Shown here: piece after piece, positions 1 through 8,095 of the stretch
Layout of the letters: every line of letters begins with the position of its first letter
Numbering within the stretch: position 1 is the first letter of the stretch
Assembly: GCF_009834785.1 (NCBI RefSeq)
Contig: NZ_WUYX01000027.1
Location: 25,403-89,402 of the forward strand
Source of the DNA: Natronorubrum halalkaliphilum
Lineage (GTDB): Archaea; Halobacteriota; Halobacteria; Halobacteriales; Natrialbaceae
DNA length: 64,000 nt
Direction: 5' to 3'
Notes under the pieces: generated by a model
Database searches by the model: none
Seen by the model: the letters and a program-made list of their open reading frames with translations, nothing else
What the model was told of the DNA's origin: nothing
Made by a program: the position numbers and the translations under genes

Positions 1-2402
1 GCCGCAACGGGGAGCGTCAACGAGAACGTCGCCCCCTCGCCCGGTTCGCTTTCGACCCAGATCTCGCCGCCGTGGCGCTCGACGATCCGCTCACAGAGCG
101 CGAGCCCGATCCCGGTCCCGTCGTACTCCTCGCGGCTGTGGAGCCGATCGAAGACCGTGAACACGCGGTCTTGATCCTCGGGATCGATCCCGATACCGTC
201 GTCGCGGACCGAAATCACCCACTCCCGGCCCCGCTTCGTCGCGTCGACGTAAACCCGGGGTGGTTCGTCGCCGCTGTAGGTGATCGCGTTCGAGAGCAAG
301 TTCTGGAACACCTGCCGCAACTGACTGGCGTCACCCTGAATGCGGGGGAGCTCCGCGACCGTGATTTCGGCCTCGCTCTCGTCGATCTGGAGCTGTAGAT
401 CCGCCAGCACGTCCTCGAAGACCGTCTCGAGTTCCATCGGCTCGAACGGATCGCCTCGGGTTTCGACTCTGGAGTACTCCAGCAGGCCGTCGATCATCTC
501 GCGCATCCGATCGGCGCCGTCGACGGCGTATGCGAGGAACTCCTCGCCGTCCGAATCGAGGGTGTCGTCGTACCGATCCTCCAGCAGTTTGAGGTAGCTC
601 GTGACCATTCGCAGCGGTTCCTGGAGGTCGTGGGAGGCCGCGTAGGCGAACTGCTCTAACCGCTCGTTCGACGCCTCGAGCGCTCGTTCGCGCTGTTCTC
701 GCTCGAGTTCGTACGTGACCCACTGAGACATCAGGTGATGGAAGGTTCGTTCGGCGTCCGAGAACTCCCGGTCTCGCGAGTCCGACGAGACGAAAAAGAA
801 CGTCCGATCGGGCTCGTTCTCGAGTTCGATTCGCGTGCCCAGATACGTTTCGACGCCGAACTCCTCGTAGGCGACGCTGTTCCCGAACCCGTCGCGTTCG
901 GGTGCAGTGATGCCGGCCGTCGGCTCGCCGTCGACGACCGACCGACAGTACGTCTCCGAGAGCGGGGCCTGTGCACCGGGCGCGAGGTGTTCGTGGTCGT
1001 CGCTTACGGCCTCCACTTCGAACGAGTCGGTCGCCGGATCGATCCGGGCCAGGCCACCCAGTTCGAGATCGAGCCGCTCACAGCCCAGGTCGAACATCGC
1101 CTGTAGCTTTTCCTCGAACGATCGATCGGGGTCTGCTGCGATCGTATACAGCGTTTGCTGGTGGTGTTCCTGTTTGTCCTGCTCGAGCTGATAGGTAACC
1201 CATTGGCCCATCAGGCGGTGGAACGTCCGTTCTTCGTCCGTGAACGGCTCGTCCCGTTGTTCTGACGAGACGAAGAAGAACGTCCGATCGGTTCCGCCGT
1301 CGATCTCCATGTAGGTGCCGAGATACGTTCGTATCCCGTACTCGCTGTAGATGGTGATATCGTCGTACCCGTCCTTTCGAGGATCGGAAACGCTTTCGGT
1401 CGCCTTGATCTCGGTGGCAGCAGTGCAGTAGGTCTCCGAGAGCGGGAGCTCGACACCGGGCGTAAAATGATCGTGGTCGTCGCTGACGTACTCGATTTCG
1501 AACCAGTCCTCGTCGGGATCGACGCGCGCCATCGCGCCGAGTTCGAGACCGAACCGTTCACAACCCAGTTCGAAGAGGTCGTCCAGTTTCTCTTCGAAGG
1601 AACTGTCGGGATCGCCCGTGATTTCGTTCTGCCGCTGGAGATGCTCGCGGTGTTCTTGCAGTTCGGTACGGGCTTCGGTGCGGTCCAGCAGCGTCCCCAT
1701 CATCCGGTCGATTTCGCGGTCCGGCTGGTCGGGACCGAAGAACTCCTCGGGCGGCGTGTAGTAGAAGTTCTGGCAAACCGTGTTGTCGTAGACCAGATGC
1801 GGGTGGGTCTTAATGATATCTCGAAGGATCTCCGCGGAGAACTGCTCGCGGTTGTACTGACAGAGCGCGATTCCGTTCGCGTTCGGGAGGAGTTGGTTGA
1901 GTTTGCCCTCGTACTCGATGAGTTCCTCGAGGGGCGGATCGTCGCCGAACACCCACGTCATCTCGCCGGTAATTCGGAGTCCCTCGTACTCCGCCGCCGC
2001 CTCGTCGATGATATCCGCGAGGAACGCGATCATGTCGTCGGGGTCGAAATCCCCGTTACGGAGGTAAGAATCCTGTGCGGTGTACATGACGAGCGCACCG
2101 GACTCGAGCGCCTCGTCCACGTCGACGTCTCCGTCTCGCAGCGCCTCGAGTATCTCTTCCGTATCGTTTTCGTCGGCGATATAGACGCATCGCTCCCCGC
2201 GTTCGAGCCCCTTTCTGATGTACGGAATCGCCGTCGCGAACTGTTCGGCCTGACTCTCGTAGATGAGCGCGAGGTGGTCGTAGGATTCGTGGTCGGCTAC
2301 TCCTTCGACGGGGCCGGGAAACTCAGAACTCGTCCGAAGCGCTTCGAGGCCGGTTTCGAGCCCGAGCACGTCCGCTTCGGTGGGGTGTATCAGTTGACTC
2401 AT
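1..2402 (-). CDS. MEDS/GAF/GAF sensor histidine kinase, C-terminus cut by window edge
   Basis: Signal-transducing histidine kinase, 800 complete codons from the ATG at 2402; the last residues lie outside the window. Residues ~40-200 resemble the MEDS sensory domain (LALIYESQAEQF, then a conserved VYIADEN). Two GAF-like domains follow (~255-400 and ~410-555) that are clear duplicates of each other, both containing PLSETYC and RTFFFVSS. A HisKA domain has its phospho-acceptor His near residue 590 (SHDLQEP). The HATPase has N-box QNLLSNAITY (~702), G1 DDGIGI (~733) and G2 GTGIGLAL (~766). No membrane segment was seen, so it is probably cytoplasmic and senses a small ligand or redox state. The ligand and the cognate regulator cannot be told from the sequence. 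Confidence 0.9.
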   Translation of the reverse strand, partial: MSQLIHPTEADVLGLETGLEALRTSSEFPGPVEGVADHESYDHLALIYESQAEQFATAIPYIRKGLERGERCVYIADENDTEEILEALRDGDVDVDEALESGALVMYTAQDSYLRNGDFDPDDMIAFLADIIDEAAAEYEGLRITGEMTWVFGDDPPLEELIEYEGKLNQLLPNANGIALCQYNREQFSAEILRDIIKTHPHLVYDNTVCQNFYYTPPEEFFGPDQPDREIDRMMGTLLDRTEARTELQEHREHLQRQNEITGDPDSSFEEKLDDLFELGCERFGLELGAMARVDPDEDWFEIEYVSDDHDHFTPGVELPLSETYCTAATEIKATESVSDPRKDGYDDITIYSEYGIRTYLGTYMEIDGGTDRTFFFVSSEQRDEPFTDEERTFHRLMGQWVTYQLEQDKQEHHQQTLYTIAADPDRSFEEKLQAMFDLGCERLDLELGGLARIDPATDSFEVEAVSDDHEHLAPGAQAPLSETYCRSVVDGEPTAGITAPERDGFGNSVAYEEFGVETYLGTRIELENEPDRTFFFVSSDSRDREFSDAERTFHHLMSQWVTYELEREQRERALEASNERLEQFAYAASHDLQEPLRMVTSYLKLLEDRYDDTLDSDGEEFLAYAVDGADRMREMIDGLLEYSRVETRGDPFEPMELETVFEDVLADLQLQIDESEAEITVAELPRIQGDASQLRQVFQNLLSNAITYSGDEPPRVYVDATKRGREWVISVRDDGIGIDPEDQDRVFTVFDRLHSREEYDGTGIGLALCERIVERHGGEIWVESEPGEGATFSLTLPVA

Positions 2403-2670
2403 AGGGTTTTCGAGAGGGCAGTCGGCGGCTCTCCGGATCGGAGCCGCGGTATAACTCGAAATAAATCGGTGTAAATTGCACCCGGAAAGCCGTCACGGCG
2501 ACGGTGTACCCGCAGCCGGCTGCCCCTTCGTCGGTATCCCGTAAGATCGGATACAGAGGGATAAAGACGCCGGTCGAATACCGGTCAGAAGCCGCGACAT
2601 AGCGTCTCAGTGCATTTTCGCCGGGTCGAGATGTATCATCGACGCTGATATGGATCTCGGTCGATTCACG
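2403..2670. other. intergenic region with kinase promoter and hairpin
   Basis: No gene was recognised here. The histidine kinase promoter should lie at the left end, read on the minus strand; an A/T-rich patch at about 2452-2478 is the likely TATA region. An imperfect hairpin CCGGT-cgaat-ACCGG lies near 2567-2581, downstream of the phytoene synthase stop. It could end that transcript, but no T-tract follows it. Confidence 0.4.
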
Positions 2671-3621
2671 CTACTGCGTCGGCACGCGGCCGCCGTGACC
2701 GGGACCGAGATGATCCGTCTCGAGCGCGGGAACGGCGGAGACGCGCTGGAAGACGGCTTCGGGGTCGCGGTTCCAGTGCCAGTGCCAGCGGGTCTTCGCG
2801 AGACACCACAGTTTCCGCGTCGGCGAGAGCGACGGCTCCCGGGTTAACACGTCGTACTCTTGGTCGCGAATGACGGTGTGGTGTTCCGCGTAGAGAACGG
2901 CTGCGAGCAGAACGGGCAGCTGGCAGTCCTTTGGCAGGTACCGAATCCCGGCGACGCCCTCCCGGTAGAGCGCTTCCGTTCGCTTGAGTTCCGAAGCCAT
3001 AGCCGTCGCGAACGACTCCGAGTACTCGAGGCGTTCGATCTGTTCGGCCGAGACGCCGTGTGCGCGGAGCGTCTTCCGCGGCAGGTAGATCCGATCGCGC
3101 TCGAGAACGTCTTCGCGAACGTCGCGAAGGAAGTTCGTCATCTGGAAGGCCTCCCCGAGTTTGACCGCGTGCGGAAGCGCCGCCTCCCGATCGTCGGGAT
3201 CCATGATCGCGGTCATCATCACGCCGACCGCGGCCGCCGAGCCGCGCATGTAGGTCTCGAGATCCGAGTACGTCTCGTAGCGGGAGGTGTCGATATCGGA
3301 CTGCATGGCGTCGACGAACGAGTCGATTTCGGCGTCGGCGATATCGTACTCTCGACGGAGTTCGTCGAACGCCTCGAGGACCGGCCCGTCGGGTTCGGTT
3401 TCGCCGAGGGCCCGTGCGCGAAGCGCCTCGAGTTCGGCCCGCTGTTCGTCGGGAGGAACACCGTCGGCATCGTCGACGACCTCGTCGGCGATCCGGAAGA
3501 ACGCGTAGAGGACGTGTGTCGCGTGGCGAACGCGTTCCGGGAGGAATTTGGTCGCGAGATAGAACGTCTTACCGGTTCGCTTCTGGATGGCCTTGCCTGC
3601 GTCGATGTGTTCCTGTTGCAT
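2671..3621 (-). CDS. crtB: phytoene/squalene synthase (CrtB-type)
   Basis: Head-to-head prenyl synthase, expected to condense two geranylgeranyl diphosphates to phytoene, the first step towards C40/C50 carotenoids (bacterioruberin, retinal). It has 316 residues, usual for the family. The first Asp-rich motif DEVVDD is at 46-51 and the second, NFLRDVREDVLERDRIYLP, at 163-181; both bind Mg-diphosphate. The Bat-like regulator ends 64 bp upstream on the same strand, so the two may be co-transcribed. A regulator with the bacterio-opsin-activator HTH next to crtB recalls the bop/bat/crtB1 clusters of other haloarchaea. No bop or brp is present here. Squalene synthase is the main alternative, and the haloarchaeal context favours phytoene. 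Confidence 0.88.
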   Translation of the reverse strand: MQQEHIDAGKAIQKRTGKTFYLATKFLPERVRHATHVLYAFFRIADEVVDDADGVPPDEQRAELEALRARALGETEPDGPVLEAFDELRREYDIADAEIDSFVDAMQSDIDTSRYETYSDLETYMRGSAAAVGVMMTAIMDPDDREAALPHAVKLGEAFQMTNFLRDVREDVLERDRIYLPRKTLRAHGVSAEQIERLEYSESFATAMASELKRTEALYREGVAGIRYLPKDCQLPVLLAAVLYAEHHTVIRDQEYDVLTREPSLSPTRKLWCLAKTRWHWHWNRDPEAVFQRVSAVPALETDHLGPGHGGRVPTQ

Positions 3622-3685
3622 TCTCTTTCTCGTACCCTGTACCGATGGGGGGATGTTACGAATACGACAAGTGCGTATAAAATAG

Positions 3686-5359
3686 CTATCCCTTACTAGG
3701 CGGGTCCCCGTCGAATAATTCGTCGAGAAGTTTCCGCTCTGCGGTCCGGAGGTGCTGGTGGAACGTCGATCGAGAGATATCCATCGACTCGGCGAGATCG
3801 TCGCCGGAGACGTTGCGCGGCCACTCGAAGTAGTCGGCGTAGTAGGCCTTCCGGAGCGCCGTGAGTTGGCGATCGGTGAGCGTCGACTCCAGTTGCGCCG
3901 CGATATCCTGTCGGGTTCGCATCGGCTGTTCGGTCTCGTGATAGCTGAGCAGTTCGACGACGTCGTATCGCTCCTCGAGGAGGTTGTACACCGACCGTGC
4001 GGACTGGCCGTTCGGAAGGTCGACGGTGAGATCGACGGTAGCGTCGGTGAGCGCCGATCGGCGATCGGCTTCCGCCCCTCCGACGCCGGCGTCGAACCGG
4101 CGAATCGCGCCCCCGTGCTCGGAGAGCGCGGTCAAAACATCGTCTGCGACGGCGACCTCGAGGAGCGTCCCCTCGTCGTACGTCGACAGGATCGTGGTCT
4201 CCGTCACCCCGTCGAGATCGTCCGTCGACGGACCGTCCTCGACGACGCGATCGGCGTGGAAAAACGCGAGCGGCGTGCCGTCGCTGCGGTGTGTCAGCCC
4301 TCTGTACGTCAGCGTCGCCTCGAGTTCGGCCGCCAGCGCGGCGACGAACAGCGACGAGTCCTGGATCGCCACCTCGAGTTCGACGACGCCGTCGGCCGTG
4401 AGCATCCGTCTGGCCTCGATCGCGTTCATCGCGGTCGCGATCGTTCCGGCGAGCGACTCGAGGACAGTCAGTTCCCGGTCGGTAAAGGCGTCCGCCGTCT
4501 CCGCGAACAGGATGAGCACGCCGTACGTAACGTCGCCGTAGACCAGCGGCAACGCCGCAACGGACCGGAACGTCTCGGAAGCGTCCGTCGGCAACCAGTC
4601 GTCGGCCTGATCGGACGTGTCGAGGTCCTGTACGACCTGTGGCTCGCCCGTCTCGAGTGTGTGAGCGACGGGGTGGCTATCGTCCGAGTCGAGCACGATA
4701 TCGTTATCGTCGTTCTCGAGGGGCAGACCACCGCCACTGGCCCACTCTACTGACGAGAGTCGGCGGGTGGTAACGTCGGCCCGGCCGATACCGGCGAGGA
4801 CGTAAGGCTCGGTCTCGGCGAGACGCGCACAAACGCGCCGTTCGATCTCGTCGCGCGTCGTCGCGCTGACGACGGCGTCGGTAACGTCCCGGATGAGACC
4901 GTCGATCCGATCGAGGACGTGCTCGAGTGCGCGGTGTTCCTCGCGAAGTTCCGCGGCGGTTTCCTCCACGGCGATTTCGGCTACCTTTCGCTCCGTGATC
5001 TCGAGGTGGATGACGGAGACGCGAACCTCGCCGTCGACGGTGAACCGACTCGCTCGCATCAGGAACCACTGCTTTCGCTCGGGCGAGTGACACGGGTACT
5101 CCATCGCAAACGTCTCCTGCTCGTCCGCGATGACGGCCTCGATGCCCTCGATAGCGCGGCTGGCGTGTTCGTCGTCGTCTTCGTCCATCTCGGCGGTCGC
5201 GATGTAGTTGACGCCGAGGTGGTCTTCGCGGTGGTCGTCCGGGCCGAACTCGCGCCACGACCGGTTGGTCAATAAGATTTCGCCGTCGCCGTCGAGTACG
5301 GCGACGGTAATCGGAAGCGTCTCGAGCGTTGCCTCCGCGAGTGCGGTCCCGGTTGCCAT
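3686..5359 (-). CDS. Bat-like regulator (PAS, GAF, bacterio-opsin activator HTH)
   Basis: Cytoplasmic one-component regulator of 557 residues. An N-terminal PAS domain (~8-130, with LPITVAVLDGDGEILLTNRSW) is followed by a coiled linker and a GAF domain (~165-320). A central region typical of Bat proteins comes next, then a C-terminal HTH_10 DNA-binding domain starting at about 495 (LTDRQLTALRKAYYADYFEW, then SGDDLAESMDISRSTFHQHL). In Halobacterium, Bat activates bop, brp and crtB1 in response to light and oxygen. This protein sits directly upstream of crtB on the same strand, so carotenoid or retinal control is the best guess. Haloarchaea have many HTH_10 paralogues, so the target is inferred only from position. 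Confidence 0.85.
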   Translation of the reverse strand: MATGTALAEATLETLPITVAVLDGDGEILLTNRSWREFGPDDHREDHLGVNYIATAEMDEDDDEHASRAIEGIEAVIADEQETFAMEYPCHSPERKQWFLMRASRFTVDGEVRVSVIHLEITERKVAEIAVEETAAELREEHRALEHVLDRIDGLIRDVTDAVVSATTRDEIERRVCARLAETEPYVLAGIGRADVTTRRLSSVEWASGGGLPLENDDNDIVLDSDDSHPVAHTLETGEPQVVQDLDTSDQADDWLPTDASETFRSVAALPLVYGDVTYGVLILFAETADAFTDRELTVLESLAGTIATAMNAIEARRMLTADGVVELEVAIQDSSLFVAALAAELEATLTYRGLTHRSDGTPLAFFHADRVVEDGPSTDDLDGVTETTILSTYDEGTLLEVAVADDVLTALSEHGGAIRRFDAGVGGAEADRRSALTDATVDLTVDLPNGQSARSVYNLLEERYDVVELLSYHETEQPMRTRQDIAAQLESTLTDRQLTALRKAYYADYFEWPRNVSGDDLAESMDISRSTFHQHLRTAERKLLDELFDGDPPSKG

Positions 5360-5470
5360 CGGCTACTGCTTCGCGCTTGAGCCTCATAACGAAACTGGCA
5401 TCCTCTCGTCGATGGTATCACGATCAGTCCCGGTGACTCGCGCGGACTTCGGGAACAGCGATCGCGAAGC

Positions 5471-6748
5471 CTACTCCTCGAGTAACTCCTCGGCCAACAT
5501 CGGAATGAACGTCCCGATGTCGGTGACCATGCCGATGGCCTGTGCACTGCCGCGATCGAGCAACTGGGTGACCGTGGCGGGGTTGATGTCGACGCAGACA
5601 GTCTTGGTGGTCGAGGGCAGGCAGTTCCCGACGGCGACGGAGTGCAACAGCGTCGAGAGCATCAGGACGAGGTCGGCCTCCTGGGCCTGCTCGCGGATCG
5701 CGCTCTGGGCCTCGATCGAGTCGGTGATCGTGTCCGGCAGCGGGCCGTCGTCGCGGATCGAGCCCGCCAGCACGTAGGGAACGTCGTTTTCAACGCATTC
5801 GTACATCACGCCCTCATCGACGATCCCCTCGTCGACGGCCGCCGGAATCCCGCCGACGCGAACGATCTCGCTGATCGTGTAGATGTGGTGTTTGTGGCCC
5901 TTCCGAGGGTGCTCGAGGCTCTCCGTATCGACGCCCAGCGAGGTGCCGTAGAGGTCTCGCTCGAGGTCGTGGACGGCGAACCCATTGCCGGCGCTCAGCC
6001 CGTCAATGTAGCCCGTACGGACGAGGTCCGCGAGCGCGTCCCGCCCGCCGGAGTGGACGATCGCCGGTCCGCAGACGACGAGCACGTTGCCGTCGTTCTC
6101 GCGAACCTCGCGCATCTCGTCGGCGATTTCCTCGATCAGCGACGCCGAGGGTCGCTCGCTCGAGACGCCGCCCTGCATGAACCCGAAGGAGCCGCCGCCG
6201 TTTCGCGGCCGTTCGGGCGGTTCGACTCTGATCCCGGTTTCGCCGGTGACGACGAGGTCGCCCTTCTCGACGGCGTTGAGGACCTTCGTGTACACACGGG
6301 TGCTGTCACCGTCCTCGTTCTCGTCGGCGTCGCCGACTCGCTGCGGGTCCTCCTGACCCGCTCGTTCGACGATCAGCGCACAGTCCATCTCCACGTCCTC
6401 GACCTCGACGTACTCGCCGTCGACGCGGACGTAGGTCGGGTGATTCGTCGTCGAGTAGAAGTCCACGGGCACGACCCCGTCTTCGGGTGCCGCCTCCAGC
6501 GTCGCGTCGCGAGGATCGGCGACGGTCGCTCCCTGCTGGTTGAGTTCGTGCAGGATCGCCCGCAGTTCCTCCTCGGTGTCTGCCATCACCCGCATCCGAC
6601 AGTAGGTCTCGGCGTGCTTGTGGCGACCGACCTCGAACTCCTCGACTTCGAACTCGCCGCCCATGTCCATCACGACCCCGAAACACATGCCCATCGTCCC
6701 CGAGTCGATAATGTGGCCCTCGAGTTCGACGGTTCGCGAAACTGTCAT
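5471..6748 (-). CDS. TIGR00300-type ornithine cyclodeaminase / LOR-SDH domain protein
   Basis: This 425-residue protein matches the archaeal family once called LOR/SDH bifunctional domain (TIGR00300). Members in methanogens and the C-terminal half of cyanobacterial AgrE convert ornithine to proline with loss of ammonia, using NAD. Visible landmarks are the N-terminal conserved stretch ELEGHIIDSGTMGMCFG, GNVLVVCGPAIVHSGGRDAL, and the C-terminal Rossmann-like VCVDINPATVTQLLDRG. The ATG at 6748 is followed by the expected family N-terminus. The gene stands alone, with no arginine or proline genes beside it. Assignment to ornithine cyclodeaminase rests on family knowledge, and substrate specificity in haloarchaea is not proven by the sequence. 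Confidence 0.82.
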   Translation of the reverse strand: MTVSRTVELEGHIIDSGTMGMCFGVVMDMGGEFEVEEFEVGRHKHAETYCRMRVMADTEEELRAILHELNQQGATVADPRDATLEAAPEDGVVPVDFYSTTNHPTYVRVDGEYVEVEDVEMDCALIVERAGQEDPQRVGDADENEDGDSTRVYTKVLNAVEKGDLVVTGETGIRVEPPERPRNGGGSFGFMQGGVSSERPSASLIEEIADEMREVRENDGNVLVVCGPAIVHSGGRDALADLVRTGYIDGLSAGNGFAVHDLERDLYGTSLGVDTESLEHPRKGHKHHIYTISEIVRVGGIPAAVDEGIVDEGVMYECVENDVPYVLAGSIRDDGPLPDTITDSIEAQSAIREQAQEADLVLMLSTLLHSVAVGNCLPSTTKTVCVDINPATVTQLLDRGSAQAIGMVTDIGTFIPMLAEELLEE

Positions 6749-7083
6749 TGGTCACCGATTGGCGACCGGGGACCGTGAATGTGTGCGTTCTGGACCCCGT
6801 CGATTTCGTTCGTGCGTTGTGGCTGCTATCGAGACTGTCGACCGCTCGATCATCAACGATCCACAGCTTGAAATCGGCGACGCCGACCATCGGTGACCCG
6901 TATCTCGCAACCGGTGACTACGATCACTCGCCACCGTAACCAATTGCCGTTCCTCATTCATCGCCCCGACGTCTCGACGACCGACAATCCGCCACAGAAC
7001 GCTTGAGAAGACTGTTCAGTGGGAACGATGGTTGCGTCAACACTTTTGTACACGTCCGTCGACAGCCTCGACGGAGATCAGGC
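6749..7083. repeat. intergenic region with degenerate 7-bp-period repeats
   Basis: This divergent intergenic region holds no recognisable gene. It has weak heptameric periodicity: ggtcacc, gattggc, gaccggg and gaccgtg run consecutively at 6750-6777, and cggtgac at 6891 recurs exactly 21 bp later at 6912. An inverted pair GGTCACCGAT (6750-6759) and ATCGGTGACC (6889-6898) also spans it. Promoters of both flanking genes must be here. Confidence 0.45.
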
Positions 7084-7659
7084 GTGTCGGAACACACTAC
7101 TACACCGAAGACGGTCGAGCTATGGATCCGCTCGTTCGCACCCGCGAGCGCAGGCCCAACCCAAGAACGCGCCCTCGAGCGCCTCGACGACCTCGAGTCG
7201 AACGCGCAAATCGAGTCGGTCGAGGTCGGCGTCTGGGGGAAAGAAGTCGAACGAACGGACCGCACAACGCGAATTCCACAGCTACAACGGATCGAAACCC
7301 GACTCGAGGCGTTCGAGTCGTGGGCGGCTCGCACCGGACGACGACTTGAGCCGTTCTTCCGGAACACGCACATCGAATCGTCGATTACCGGCGAGTGTCA
7401 CGACGTCTGGCGGCTGCCGACGGTCGCGCTCGCGGAGTTCGACGAAAACGACGACCTCCTCCACGTCGCGCCGTGTCATCACGGCGAGGGGACGACCGAC
7501 GTTTCGGACCGTATCGACGCGCTCGTCGGCGATTCCGAGGAAACAACGTTCACCGTCGATGAGGAGGACCAGCCCGATGATGTAGCTGACCGTCCCTCGA
7601 ATCGGATGACGAATTTTAGTCGGGTCTCGATCGAACCGTCGCCGTCCCGTTCCGATTGA
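7084..7659 (+). CDS. haloarchaeal conserved protein with predicted HTH-like fold
   Basis: A 191-residue acidic protein. I chose the GTG at 7084 because the recognisable conserved part begins just after it (TVELWIRSFAPASAGPTQERA). Upstream codons in the same frame read as low-complexity Arg-rich sequence. Many haloarchaea carry paralogues with a similar opening (LRSFAP, ER...L) annotated as HTH-domain or hypothetical proteins. The region ~25-60 alternates helix-forming residues, and a Cys-His pair occurs late (APCHHGEG). No enzyme motif is visible. The C-terminal 30 residues look disordered. Function is unknown; a small regulator is possible. Confidence 0.6.
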   Translation: MSEHTTTPKTVELWIRSFAPASAGPTQERALERLDDLESNAQIESVEVGVWGKEVERTDRTTRIPQLQRIETRLEAFESWAARTGRRLEPFFRNTHIESSITGECHDVWRLPTVALAEFDENDDLLHVAPCHHGEGTTDVSDRIDALVGDSEETTFTVDEEDQPDDVADRPSNRMTNFSRVSIEPSPSRSD

Positions 7660-8095
7660 CGGTCGCGGCCGTGAGTTCGTCGTCGAATTGCCGCGACGAC
7701 CGGTACTCGCGATACAGTTTCAGCAAAGACAAGGTCGTATCTAACACGGACAACTCGTAACCGGTCCTGCTTATCGAACCGCAGCGATCCTATCGGAGTC
7801 GATAGATATTCTTCGCGGCGCGCAAGATACGAAACGCCTAGCCAGCGGATACGAGGAAATGGTTATAAGCGATAGAGACGTGAAGTCGCTCGTCGAAAGT
7901 AGCGCTGTGTCAAAATGGGAAAGACTCCGTCTCAAAATTGAGGAGGTCCGAAACTCGACCCGGCGGGTCGACCTTTTCGATCACATCATTCAGTCAGGAT
8001 AGAGTCGATGTTGGTAAAATATCCTCATTTCGCGGTCGGTTATAAGACAATCGTAGCATGTACTATTATATTGTAGTATCCATATCTCCAAACGA
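7660..8095. other. AT-richer intergenic region before the membrane kinase
   Basis: GC content falls visibly here compared with neighbouring DNA. The region contains one small open frame (7859-8002, listed separately) and an AT-rich promoter-like stretch around 8040-8085 (ttataagac, tactattatattgtag) just before the kinase ATG at 8096. Nothing else was recognised. The compositional shift continues into the kinase gene and suggests that this patch arrived by transfer or recombination. Confidence 0.45.
7859..8002 (+). CDS. possible 47-residue small protein
   Basis: ATG at 7859 preceded by GAGGAA, a plausible ribosome-binding site, and ending at TAG 8000-8002. The product is 47 residues and mostly charged and helical, with the core WERLRLKIEEVRNSTRRVDL predicted to form an amphipathic helix. 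Codon choice is less GC-biased than in the neighbours, like the kinase that follows. No family was recognised. It may be a genuine small protein, an antitoxin-like or regulatory peptide, or the remnant of a longer gene. Support is limited to the frame, the ribosome-binding site and the protein-like composition. Confidence 0.35.
   Translation: MVISDRDVKSLVESSAVSKWERLRLKIEEVRNSTRRVDLFDHIIQSG

Noticed and set aside
1467-2474. A 335-codon plus-strand open frame
   Set aside because: It lies antisense to the histidine kinase. The minus-strand frame has clear MEDS/GAF/HATPase motifs, while this frame reads as a shadow of GC-rich codons.
3752-4753. Long plus-strand frame over the Bat-like gene
   Set aside because: Antisense shadow; the minus strand encodes PAS/GAF/HTH_10 with recognisable motifs.
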